A stretch of 19,163 nt of DNA from a candidate division NPL-UPA2 bacterium (GTDB lineage: Bacteria > NPL-UPA2 > JAGMAN01): NCBI GenBank assembly GCA_021129695.1, contig JAJOKU010000167.1, positions 1 to 19,163 of the forward strand. Direction: 5' to 3'. Positions 1 to 6,533 of the stretch are shown in pieces (the stretch's first letter is position 1; each line of letters opens with the position of its first letter). The position numbers and the translations under genes are program-made. Under the pieces are notes generated by a model, which saw nothing but the letters and a program-made list of their open reading frames with translations, did no database searches and had not been told where the DNA came from.

Positions 1-51
1 CCCAAAAAAGAGAGGGGAAGGAGTGTTTATTTGACAGGGAGCGTTTATTTG

Positions 52-80
52 TTGACAAGGACATGTCTTCCGGATATAAT
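52..80 (+). promoter_or_regulatory. Consensus sigma70-type promoter of the rpmH operon
   Basis: A perfect TTGACA (52-57) and a perfect TATAAT (75-80) are separated by 17 bp. A transcript starting 6-8 bp after the -10 box would begin at about 86-88, only 1-3 bases before the rpmH ATG at 89, and no Shine-Dalgarno sequence can fit between them. A second TTGACA lies at 31-36 within a near-duplicate of the same stretch (GTTTATTTGACA, then GTTTATTTGTTGACA) but has no -10 box at a suitable distance. Confidence 0.85.
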
Positions 81-88
81 GGGACAAA

Positions 89-223
89 ATGAAGAGGACT
101 TACCAGCCATCGAATCGAAGGAGGCAGCGTCGGCACGGTTTTCTTGGCCGGATGAGGAGAAGGTCTGGGCGAAAGATTCTTAGCCGCAGACGTTCCAAGG
201 AGCGCGGGAGGCTATCTGTATAG
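89..223 (+). CDS. rpmH: 50S ribosomal protein L34
   Basis: The 44-residue product starts [18 protein letters not shown] and is very rich in Arg and Lys, which is the L34 signature. L34 is a small protein of the large ribosomal subunit. The length is typical of the family, and the invariant MKRTYQPS start fixes the initiation codon. It is the first gene of the rpmH-rnpA-yidD-yidC run, and its stop lies 5 bases before the rnpA ATG. It is too short for most ORF cut-offs. The start codon lies almost at the predicted transcription start, so the mRNA may be leaderless. Confidence 0.97.
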   Translation: MKRTYQPSNRRRQRRHGFLGRMRRRSGRKILSRRRSKERGRLSV

Positions 224-228
224 AGTCT

Positions 229-576
229 ATGGCTGATTACTCTTTTGGGAAGGAGGAACGGTTGAGGAAGTCCGCCGAGCTCGACTTAGTTTATAGTCGA
301 GGGAGAGTGTTCAGAAGCCAGCCGATCAGCCTTCATGTCTTAAAAAACGCAATCGCTAAAAACAGGGTTGGATTTTCTGTCTCTGGAAAGACAGGAAAGG
401 TAGTGGAGCGCAACAGAATAAAAAGGCTTTTGCGGGAAGCTTACCGACTGAACAAGGGGAAGTTGAAGCGAGGATTGGATATACTTATCGTCGCTAAAGC
501 GGGGGCAGATCAGCTCTCCTTCCACCAGGCGGAGGAAATTCTCCTCAAACTATTCAGGGAAGCCAATTTACTTTGA
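229..576 (+). CDS. rnpA: Ribonuclease P protein component
   Basis: The 115-residue basic protein contains the RnpA signature RNRIKRLLREAYR (about residues 62-74), preceded by the central strand VGFSVSGKTGKVVE. RnpA binds the catalytic RNase P RNA and helps process the 5' ends of precursor tRNAs. Length and position directly after rpmH are typical. The ATG is 5 bases after the rpmH stop and has no strong Shine-Dalgarno sequence, so it probably depends on translational coupling. Family assignment rests on the RNR motif and synteny. Confidence 0.96.
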   Translation: MADYSFGKEERLRKSAELDLVYSRGRVFRSQPISLHVLKNAIAKNRVGFSVSGKTGKVVERNRIKRLLREAYRLNKGKLKRGLDILIVAKAGADQLSFHQAEEILLKLFREANLL

Positions 577-585
577 GGGGTAATT

Positions 586-795
586 GTGAACAGACTGGCT
601 GTGTTCCTGATTGTCTTTTATCAGAAGCTCCTCTCCCCCTTAATGCCGCCCAGTTGCCGCTTTTATCCTTCCTGCTCCCAGTACGCCCGGGAGGCAATCG
701 AGAGGAAGGGAATTAAAAGAGGGAGTTGGCAGGCAATAAAGAGGGTTTTTCGCTGCCACCCCCTGAATCCGGGCGGCCATGATCCGGTGAAATAA
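586..795 (+). CDS. yidD: Membrane protein insertion efficiency factor YidD
   Basis: The 69-residue protein has the YidD pattern: an N-terminal hydrophobic/amphipathic helix ([16 protein letters not shown]), then [15 protein letters not shown] and a C-terminal [12 protein letters not shown]. YidD acts at the inner face of the cytoplasmic membrane and aids YidC-dependent membrane protein insertion. The start is GTG at 586, preceded by GAGGGG, 9 bases after the rnpA stop. It is followed by yidC, the usual partner order. Confidence 0.95.
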   Translation: MNRLAVFLIVFYQKLLSPLMPPSCRFYPSCSQYAREAIERKGIKRGSWQAIKRVFRCHPLNPGGHDPVK

Positions 796-812
796 AGTCG
801 GAGAAAAATCTT

Positions 813-2648
813 ATGGAAAAGAGATTGCTTTTGTTTATCACCCTTTCTCTGTTAGTGCTCTTTGTGTATAGTGCTTATTTCTTCCCCAAGGAGCCTGAGA
901 AGACCCTGGAGGGGGCCGGCCAGCCATGGGTTAAGCCGGAGAGAGGCGAACTGGAAACGATGGGCCCGGAGACCGTCGCTCCGGGGATAGCCACTGCCAG
1001 ACTGGGAGAAAAGGTTGAGAGAAGAGAGGGGAAGGACGTGATTGTGGAGACCGATTTGTACCGGATGGTTCTGACCACCAGTGGGGCCAGGATCAAGAGT
1101 TTCCGGTTGAAGAAATATGAAGAAGCAGAGGTGAAGAAGGAGGTTTTGAAGGAGGAGCTTTCCCGCATAGAAAACCAATTAAGTAGAGAGAAGAAAGTGG
1201 GAGTAAAAAAGAGATTAAGCAGGGAGAGAGATCGGTTGAAATATCTAATAGAAAGGGAATTTCTCCCTGGGGAGGGGGTGGAATTAGTGCCCTTCGATGG
1301 CGACTTTTACGGGGATTATCCTCTCACCCTGACTTTCCCCGCCATTGATGAAGGGGGGGAATTGAACTTTGCCCTTTACCAGTCAAGCCATAGCGAGCTG
1401 ATATTGGACGAGGAGCAGGAATCGGGAACAATAGAGTTTAGTTATGTCACCGCTGAAGGGATTGAGGTAAAGAGGCGGTTTTTTTTCTCCCGGGATTCCT
1501 ATGTCATCGGCCTGGAAATTGTCATTGAGAATAATTCCTCCCGGGCAATAAGGGAGGAGAATTTTCTGGTTGCCTACGGGCCGGGGGTAGGATTGGTGGA
1601 GGAGGCACCCCAGGGGGGCGGGCAACTCGATCCTTTTGTCTCCTGGGTGGGAAGAAGAGTGGTGAGGGATAGAGCGGGTCAGGAGGTGGGAAAGGGATTT
1701 ATCAGGAAGACGACGATGAGGTGGGGTGAACCCAAACCCCTTCCGGGTCCGGTAGGGTGGGTAGCTATGCGGAACCGCTACTTTACCGCGGCCCTCATCC
1801 CTGAGGGAGAAGTGGCCGGGGCGCAGCTTTTGGAAAAAGAGGATGGAAGGCGCTGGATAGCTCTTAAAATGCCCCCTTTTTCCCTTCCCCAAGGAGGGAG
1901 AGTCAGTAAGAGCTTCTCTCTTTACCTGGGGCCCCAGGATATAAAAATGCTTCGCCAGAGCGGTCCTGGCCTGGAGATGGTCGTTGATTTCGGTTTCTGG
2001 TCGATGATAGCCCGGCCGATTCATGCCCTTTTGAAGATGTTTTACGGCTGGTTTGGTAATTATGGATTAAGCATAATATTACTCTCTTTAACGATTAAGT
2101 TAGCTTTCTATCCTTTTACCCGCAAGAGTTTTGAGTCTATGAGGAAGATGCAGGAGGACATGAAATCTCTCCAGCCGGAGCTTGAGGCTCTTAAGGATAA
2201 ATATAAGAATAATCCTCAAAAGCTGAACAAAGCTACCATGGAACTGTACAAGAAGCGAGGGGTGAATCCTTTGGGCGGATGCAAGGGTTGCCTTCCCACA
2301 CTCTTCCAGATGCCGGTATTTTTTGCCCTTTTTCCTGTCCTCAATAATGCTATTGAGTTAAGACAGGCCCCTTTCTTTGGCTGGATAGATGACCTCTCTA
2401 CCCGTGACCCTTACTATGTCCTTCCCATTCTCATGGGAGTGACCATGTTCTTTCAACAGAAGGTGACTGGCATGGGTACAGCCAGCGGTGCCCAGCTGGA
2501 TCAAGCTAAGATGATGAGCATTATAATGCCCATAATACTCACCTTCGTCTTTTTCAACCTTCCTTCAGGGATAGTTCTCTACTGGCTCTGTTTCAATGTC
2601 TTTACTATCCTCCAGCAATCTTTGGTGAAGAAGAAAAGAAGTATATAG
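813..2648 (+). CDS. yidC: Membrane protein insertase YidC/Oxa1
   Basis: A 611-residue insertase that places membrane proteins in the lipid bilayer, alone or with Sec. Residues about 4-23 form the first membrane helix, followed by a long periplasmic P1 domain (to about residue 390) and the conserved C-terminal core with several membrane helices (about 400-605). Core landmarks include the VNPLGGC stretch, LRQAPFFGWIDDLSTRDPYY, LPILMGVTMFF and FFNLPSGIVLYW. The groove residue that is Arg366 in E. coli aligns with Lys429, keeping the charge. The large P1 domain is the form found in diderm bacteria. Residues about 105-155 are a highly charged, probably coiled-coil insertion near the start of P1, which I do not recall in model YidC proteins. 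The ATG follows GGAG with normal spacing. Confidence 0.96.
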   Translation: MEKRLLLFITLSLLVLFVYSAYFFPKEPEKTLEGAGQPWVKPERGELETMGPETVAPGIATARLGEKVERREGKDVIVETDLYRMVLTTSGARIKSFRLKKYEEAEVKKEVLKEELSRIENQLSREKKVGVKKRLSRERDRLKYLIEREFLPGEGVELVPFDGDFYGDYPLTLTFPAIDEGGELNFALYQSSHSELILDEEQESGTIEFSYVTAEGIEVKRRFFFSRDSYVIGLEIVIENNSSRAIREENFLVAYGPGVGLVEEAPQGGGQLDPFVSWVGRRVVRDRAGQEVGKGFIRKTTMRWGEPKPLPGPVGWVAMRNRYFTAALIPEGEVAGAQLLEKEDGRRWIALKMPPFSLPQGGRVSKSFSLYLGPQDIKMLRQSGPGLEMVVDFGFWSMIARPIHALLKMFYGWFGNYGLSIILLSLTIKLAFYPFTRKSFESMRKMQEDMKSLQPELEALKDKYKNNPQKLNKATMELYKKRGVNPLGGCKGCLPTLFQMPVFFALFPVLNNAIELRQAPFFGWIDDLSTRDPYYVLPILMGVTMFFQQKVTGMGTASGAQLDQAKMMSIIMPIILTFVFFNLPSGIVLYWLCFNVFTILQQSLVKKKRSI

Positions 2649-2667
2649 GGCGCAGACAAACGCAGAA

Positions 2668-4149
2668 ATGGTGAGGAAAAGGACGGGAAGGGATACGATT
2701 GCTGCTATTTCTACTCCTCTCGGTGAAGGAGGAATTGGCATCGTGCGCTTAAGTGGCCCTCAATCCTTAGCTATTGCTGAGCGGATATTCCAGGCAAGAG
2801 ATGGGATAAAGCCCTCCCAATCCCCAACCCACAGCCTGCACTATGGCCATATAACTCAGAATGGAGAGATAATAGATGAGGTTCTCCTTACGGTGATGAG
2901 AGCTCCTCGCACTTATACCCGGGAAGACATTGTGGAGATTAACTGCCATGGAGGGATAGTGCCCTTAAGAAAGGTCTTAGATTTGACCCTTAAAGAGGGG
3001 GCCTGTTTAGCCGAGCCCGGTGAGTTCACCAAGAGAGCTTTTCTTAATGGCCGAATAGATTTAGCCCAGGCAGAGGCAGTTGTGGATGTTATCAGGGCCA
3101 AGACCAGCCTCAGCCTGAAAACAGCAATGTCCCAATTAAGGGGCAATTTTTCAAGGAAAGTGGAGGATTTGCGAACATTAGTGGTCAATTTTATAGCTAA
3201 AGTGGAAGCAAATCTCGATTTCCCTGATGAGGATGTGGTGAAACACACACACACACAGCCAAAGGCAATGCCGAAGGCAGCCAAAGGCAATGCTACTCCG
3301 TTGCAGCACCGGCCAAAAGCCGGTGTTGAGAGCCTAAATTGGCAAGAGATGAGAGAGGAGCTCTCAGAGGTGGTGGACAGTCTAAACAAGCTTATAGCCA
3401 CGGCCAAAAACGGAAAGGTCCTCCGGGAGGGAATAAGGGTGGCCATTTCCGGAAAGCCCAATGTGGGAAAATCCAGCCTCTTCAACGCCCTTTTAGGGGA
3501 GAATCGGACCATCGTCACCGCCACTGCCGGGACAACCAGGGATACGATTGAGGAAACAATAAACATAAAAGGAATTCCTCTTAACTTAGTGGATACGGCC
3601 GGGCTGAGGGAGGCTCAAGGAGAGATAGGCAGGCAAAGTGTGGCCAGGAGTCGGCGCAGTATGGGGGAAGCCGACCTCGTTCTCCTCGTCTTGGATGGGT
3701 CTGGGGCCTTGTCCCGCGAAGATAGGACCATCATGGAGGAAGTGAAGGACAGGGCGGCCATCTTAGTCATTAACAAGATGGACCTGCCCCGAGGAATAGA
3801 TATAAGTGAGGTAAAGGAAGCATTGCCCGGTAAGAGGATAGTGAGAATTTCAGCAACTCGCAAGAGCGGTCTTCCCATGTTGAAGAGAGCGATAGTAGAT
3901 ATGTTCTGGCAGGGAAAGGTTCTTTCCCCGGAGACAGCTTTGGTGACCAACGCCCGGCATAAGAATGCTCTCCTCAGGGCTAAGGAGAGCCTACAAAATT
4001 GTAGGAGCAGTCTCCAGTCCCAGGTGCCCCTGGAATTTATTGCCCTGGATCTTAGAGCCGCTCTCAACAGCTTGGGGGAGATAGTGGGAGAGACGGCCAC
4101 TGAGGACATCCTCAACCAGATCTTCTCCCAGTTTTGCATTGGGAAGTAA
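2668..4149 (+). CDS. mnmE: tRNA modification GTPase MnmE (TrmE)
   Basis: MnmE works with MnmG to put the (carboxymethyl)aminomethyl group on C5 of wobble uridine 34 in certain tRNAs. The N-terminal folate-binding domain begins DTIAAISTPLGEGGIGIVRL. The G domain shows G1 GKPNVGKS (from residue 262), GTTRDTIEE, G3 DTAGLRE and G4 NKMD (from about 369), and the chain ends in the catalytic CIGK. At 493 residues it is some 35-40 longer than usual. The excess is a low-complexity insertion, residues about 193-223, in the central helical domain, starting with an (AC)n run and carrying palindromic DNA. The frame stays open, so the protein is probably functional. The partner gene mnmG, often immediately downstream, is not here. 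Confidence 0.96.
   Translation: MVRKRTGRDTIAAISTPLGEGGIGIVRLSGPQSLAIAERIFQARDGIKPSQSPTHSLHYGHITQNGEIIDEVLLTVMRAPRTYTREDIVEINCHGGIVPLRKVLDLTLKEGACLAEPGEFTKRAFLNGRIDLAQAEAVVDVIRAKTSLSLKTAMSQLRGNFSRKVEDLRTLVVNFIAKVEANLDFPDEDVVKHTHTQPKAMPKAAKGNATPLQHRPKAGVESLNWQEMREELSEVVDSLNKLIATAKNGKVLREGIRVAISGKPNVGKSSLFNALLGENRTIVTATAGTTRDTIEETINIKGIPLNLVDTAGLREAQGEIGRQSVARSRRSMGEADLVLLVLDGSGALSREDRTIMEEVKDRAAILVINKMDLPRGIDISEVKEALPGKRIVRISATRKSGLPMLKRAIVDMFWQGKVLSPETALVTNARHKNALLRAKESLQNCRSSLQSQVPLEFIALDLRAALNSLGEIVGETATEDILNQIFSQFCIGK
3242..3326 (+). repeat. In-frame palindromic insertion inside mnmE
   Basis: This stretch encodes the extra segment of MnmE. It has an AC dinucleotide run (about 3243-3257), then GGCAATGCCGAAGGCAG and a second GGCAATGC, then a perfect hairpin CACCGGC-CAAAA-GCCGGTG (3307-3325). 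The GGCAATGCC units resemble the GGCAGTGCC repeat found at 4239-4328, 9772-9852, 14551-14631 and elsewhere, but the copy is diverged. The assignment to that family is inference; the insertion relative to normal MnmE length and the hairpin are directly visible. Confidence 0.55.
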
Positions 4150-4238
4150 GCACGGGCAAGGCATTTTTCTTTACAAAACGATTATTAGATAAACCTTGAT
4201 TTATGAGTAACTTTTTGTTATCGTAGCAACACCGCAAA

Positions 4239-4328
4239 GCACAGCTGGGGCGGTGCCAATTCTCAGGCAGTGCCGTTCGCTTGCCTACGGCTGCCTTACG
4301 GCACTGCTTCGGCTGTGTGCAGCACTCT
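4239..4328. repeat. Large fold-back copy of the GGCAGTGCC palindromic repeat
   Basis: The gap between mnmE and hicB (4150-4366) holds no gene. Its centre is a long self-complementary block: GCACAGC (4239-4245), GGCGGTGCC and CAGGCAGTGCCG on the left face CGGCACTGC and GGCTGTGTGC on the right. On the reverse strand it reads AGAGTGCTGCACA, CAGTGCCGTAAGGCAG and GTAGGCAAGCG, the same words as the copies at 9772-9852 and 14551-14631, followed by an inverted half. It is therefore a fold-back or double copy of the same element. A role as transcript-end structure after mnmE is possible, but there is no clear T-run. Confidence 0.8.
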
Positions 4329-4366
4329 TACGTGTCACAGGCAGCTAGGTTATATGGAGGTGTCCT

Positions 4367-4582
4367 ATGCACAATGAGTTTAATGCTATTATTGAGAAGG
4401 ATGGTGGATGGTTCATAGCCTATTGTCCTGAAATTCCTGGGGCGAATGGTCAAGGACGGACAAAGGAAGAATGTCTTAAAAGTCTCTCCGATGCCATTCA
4501 CTTAATTTTAGAAGATCGCCGAGAGGACGCACTCCGGGGGATTCCTGCAGGGTCTATCCAGGAAATTGTTAGCGTCGAATGA
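4367..4582 (+). CDS. hicB: HicB-family antitoxin
   Basis: The 71-residue protein matches the short HicB/UPF0150 fold: FNAIIEKDGGWFIAYCPEIPGANGQGRTKEECLKSL followed by a helix DAIHLILEDRRED. HicB binds and neutralises the HicA mRNA interferase and usually represses its own operon. The ATG has GGAGG six bases upstream. The stop overlaps the next start (ATGA at 4579-4582), the usual coupling with hicA. No separate DNA-binding domain is seen, so this is the short form. It sits where mnmG might be expected and looks like a mobile insertion. Confidence 0.88.
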   Translation: MHNEFNAIIEKDGGWFIAYCPEIPGANGQGRTKEECLKSLSDAIHLILEDRREDALRGIPAGSIQEIVSVE

Positions 4583-4764
4583 AACATGAAGCATTACTGA
4601 AACATCTGCGTCGACATGGTTGTTACTTTAAACGAGAAGGGAGTTCCCATTCCCTATAGTGCAATCCTCAAACAGGTCATGTTGAAACTGTCCCTCGGCA
4701 TACAGAGATACCAAATAAACTTGCAAAGAAGATTGTTTGGAAATTGTCAATACCAGAAATGTAA
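4579..4764 (+). pseudogene. hicA: HicA-type mRNA interferase toxin, broken by an amber codon
   Basis: From the ATG overlapping the hicB stop, the frame reads MKHEALLKHLRRHGCYFKREGSSHSL, then TAG at 4657-4659, then stays open through CNPQTGHVETVPRHTEIPNK and ends with TAA at 4762-4764. This is HicA end to end, with the active-site His at position 24 (GSSHS) and a stop where the family usually has Trp (SLW), so TGG to TAG is the simplest change. A 26-residue fragment should be inactive. TAG ends several intact genes here (rpmH, yidC, the STAS gene at 17058), so reassignment is unlikely. A sequencing error remains possible. Confidence 0.85.
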
Positions 4765-4819
4765 TTTTGTCTAACTCGCTGCAGCCGACCCGCCTAACGG
4801 CCGGTCAGACAAAATTTCT
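4754..4819. repeat. Imperfect inverted repeat at the 3' end of hicA, attC-like
   Basis: CAGAAATGTAATTTTGTCT (4754-4772) pairs with AGACAAAATTTCTG (4806-4819), differing by a 3-base bulge. Inside is a second hairpin, GACCCGCC-TAAC-GGCCGGTC (4787-4806), with one mismatch. The arms begin GTCTAAC (4769-4775) and end GTCAGAC (4804-4810). An integron attC would have RYYYAAC and GTTRRRY boxes, so the left box fits and the right one differs by one base. The site overlaps the last codons of the toxin gene, where a cassette recombination site would lie. At 42 bp box to box it is shorter than normal attC, so this is a tentative reading. A CCCTTTTTT run follows 11 bases later, so a terminator role is an alternative. 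Confidence 0.4.
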
Positions 4820-4918
4820 GCTTTACCCTTTTTTCTTCCTACGCTCCGTCGGGCGCTGCGCTATACCAGGGCTCGCTTCAAAGCCTTGCTACGCATATGA
4901 GTGGATTGGGAAGCAAAG

Positions 4919-5644
4919 ATGACCAAAGGCCTTGAAAAACTGCTTAAGGAGGGGGCAGAAAGGGTGGGAGCTCCCTTAACGGAGGATAAGGCGGAAAAGA
5001 TTTTCCTCTACCTAAGGGAGCTCATCCAATGGAACGAGAGAATTAATCTTACCTCCACCAGTGAGCGACGCGAGCTCTTGCTAAAGCACTTCATCGATTC
5101 CTTAAGCTGTGTCCCTCTTCTACCTAACCACCGCGAGCTTCGCCTCATTGATGTGGGAACGGGGGCGGGGTTCCCGGGAGTAGTCCTGAAAATATATCGG
5201 CCAGACATAGATTTGGCTCTTTTAGATTCTTCCGAGAAGAGATGCGCTTTTCTTGACCACCTGGTTATGAGGTTAGGGCTTAATGAGACAAAGGTGCTTA
5301 GAGGAAGGGCCGAGGACTATGGAAGGGATCCTGAGCACCGGGAAATCTATGATGTGGCCGTCTCCCGGGCGGTGGCCCATTTAAGGGTTTTGGTGGAATA
5401 CTGCCTTCCCTTTTTAAGGCTCGGGGGAGTCTTTATCGCCCAGAAAGGTCCAAAAGGACAACAGGAAATGGAGGAGGCCAGGAAAGCGATAGAAATCCTG
5501 GGCGGGAAGGTTGCCGTCGTAGAGGAGATGGCCCTTCCAGAACAAAAAGGGAAGAGAATTTTAATTTCCCTTGAGAAAGACAGACCTACTCCTATTAAAT
5601 ATCCGCGCCGCCCCGGAGTGCCGAGAAAAGGCTCCTTACAATGA
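4919..5644 (+). CDS. rsmG: 16S rRNA (guanine527-N7)-methyltransferase RsmG
   Basis: RsmG (GidB) methylates N7 of G527 in 16S rRNA using S-adenosylmethionine. The protein shows the family N-terminus (LRELIQWNERINLTS), a conserved LLLKHFIDSL, and the SAM-binding loop LIDVGTGAGFPGVVLKI followed by LLDSSEKRCAFL; DVAVSRAVAHLRVL is also typical. The ATG at 4919 gives 241 residues and fits the family N-terminus. An in-frame GTG at 4901 would add six residues. Neither has a strong Shine-Dalgarno sequence. It directly precedes parAB, as in many bacteria. Confidence 0.95.
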   Translation: MTKGLEKLLKEGAERVGAPLTEDKAEKIFLYLRELIQWNERINLTSTSERRELLLKHFIDSLSCVPLLPNHRELRLIDVGTGAGFPGVVLKIYRPDIDLALLDSSEKRCAFLDHLVMRLGLNETKVLRGRAEDYGRDPEHREIYDVAVSRAVAHLRVLVEYCLPFLRLGGVFIAQKGPKGQQEMEEARKAIEILGGKVAVVEEMALPEQKGKRILISLEKDRPTPIKYPRRPGVPRKGSLQ

Positions 5645-5654
5645 GCAAAAATAC

Positions 5655-5682
5655 TTGATAGGATGGAGAGATGCTGTATAAT
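5655..5682 (+). promoter_or_regulatory. Promoter of parAB
   Basis: TTGATA (5655-5660) and a perfect TATAAT (5677-5682) are separated by 16 bp, just after the rsmG stop. Transcription would begin at about 5689, inside the parS-like palindrome. The site gives parAB its own promoter. Confidence 0.7.
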
Positions 5683-5697
5683 GTTTCACGGTAAACA
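5682..5697. promoter_or_regulatory. parS-like centromere site
   Basis: TGTTTCACGGTAAACA matches the widely conserved chromosomal parS palindrome TGTTTCACGTGAAACA at 14 of 16 positions, with only the two bases right of centre swapped. ParB binds parS to nucleate the partition complex that ParA positions. Its location, overlapping the predicted start of transcription of parAB, would also allow ParB to autoregulate. The match and location are seen; binding is inferred. Confidence 0.65.
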
Positions 5698-5726
5698 ATT
5701 TGCAGGATGGGTTGGAGGAATTGAGA

Positions 5727-6533
5727 GTGGGCAAAGTCTTTGCCATTGTTAATCAGAAAGGAGGAGTGGGGAAGACAACCACGGCGGTTAATCTGGCTGC
5801 CTGTCTCGCGGCGCAGAATAAGAAGGCATTGCTCATCGATATCGATCCTCAAGGAAATGCTACCAGCGGCTTGGGGGTGGATAAAAACGGAGTTGAGCAC
5901 AGCGTCTACGAGGCTCTGCTTAACCACACCTCCGTTAAAAATTTGTGCATCTCCACAGAGATTCCATGTTTAGATTTAATTCCTTCCAACCGACAACTGA
6001 CCGGGGCCGAGGTGGAGTTGGTGGAGCTTGAGGGCAGAGAGAGCCGATTGAGGGTTGCATTAGAGAAAATTAAGGGTGGCTATGAATTCATCCTGATAGA
6101 TTGCCCTCCCTCATTGGGGCTGCTTACGGTGAATAGTCTTGTGGCGGCTAATGCGGTCATCGTTCCCATCCAATGCGAATACTATGCCCTGGAAGGCATG
6201 AGCCAGCTCCTGGAAGCAATTAGACTGGTGAAGAGAAACCTCAACCCTTATCTAAAAGTGGAAGGCATCGTTTTGACTATGGCTGATGGGAGGATAAGCC
6301 TATCCGGGCAGGTGGTGGATGAGGTGAAGAGATTTTTTGGAGACAATGTCTATCAAACGATAATCCCGCGAAATGTCCGGTTGAGTGAAGCCCCTGGATT
6401 TGGAAAACCGATTGTTCTTTATGATGGTTACTGTGTGGGAGCGGAAGCATATCGGCAATTAGCAAAGGAGGTTATGAACAGTGGAAAGGAGAGTTTTGGG
6501 GAGGGGCCTGGAGGCATTGATTCCCGAAGTTAA
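5727..6533 (+). CDS. parA: Chromosome partitioning ATPase ParA (Soj)
   Basis: ParA is a DNA-binding ATPase whose gradient on the nucleoid moves ParB-parS complexes. The deviant Walker A motif KGGVGKTTT starts at residue 11 and is followed by NLAACLA, the A' box LLIDIDPQGNAT and the Walker B-like FILIDCPPSLGLLT. The chosen start is GTG 5727 (MGKVFAIVNQ), seven bases after GGAGGA, giving 268 residues. An upstream TTG at 5700 is also in frame. The 3' end overlaps parB by 53 bases in another frame, so the two are translationally coupled. The C-terminal tail in the overlap is glycine-rich and not conserved in the family. Confidence 0.95.
   Translation: MGKVFAIVNQKGGVGKTTTAVNLAACLAAQNKKALLIDIDPQGNATSGLGVDKNGVEHSVYEALLNHTSVKNLCISTEIPCLDLIPSNRQLTGAEVELVELEGRESRLRVALEKIKGGYEFILIDCPPSLGLLTVNSLVAANAVIVPIQCEYYALEGMSQLLEAIRLVKRNLNPYLKVEGIVLTMADGRISLSGQVVDEVKRFFGDNVYQTIIPRNVRLSEAPGFGKPIVLYDGYCVGAEAYRQLAKEVMNSGKESFGEGPGGIDSRS

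Noticed and set aside
31..36. First TTGACA as a second rpmH promoter
   Set aside because: No -10-like hexamer lies 15-19 bp downstream.
1383..2024. Long minus-strand ORF across yidC
   Set aside because: It is antisense to a clearly conserved insertase, has no recognisable motif and no ribosome binding site. The same holds for minus-strand ORFs at 2913-3566, 3615-4139, 6738-7304 and 12991-13491.
4657..4659. TAG as a reassigned or read-through sense codon
   Set aside because: TAG ends several intact genes in the window (rpmH, yidC, STAS 1, kinase 1), so a global reassignment does not fit.
4737..4922. 61-codon plus-strand ORF after hicA
   Set aside because: It overlaps the hicA 3' end and the inverted repeat, has no motif and no ribosome binding site.
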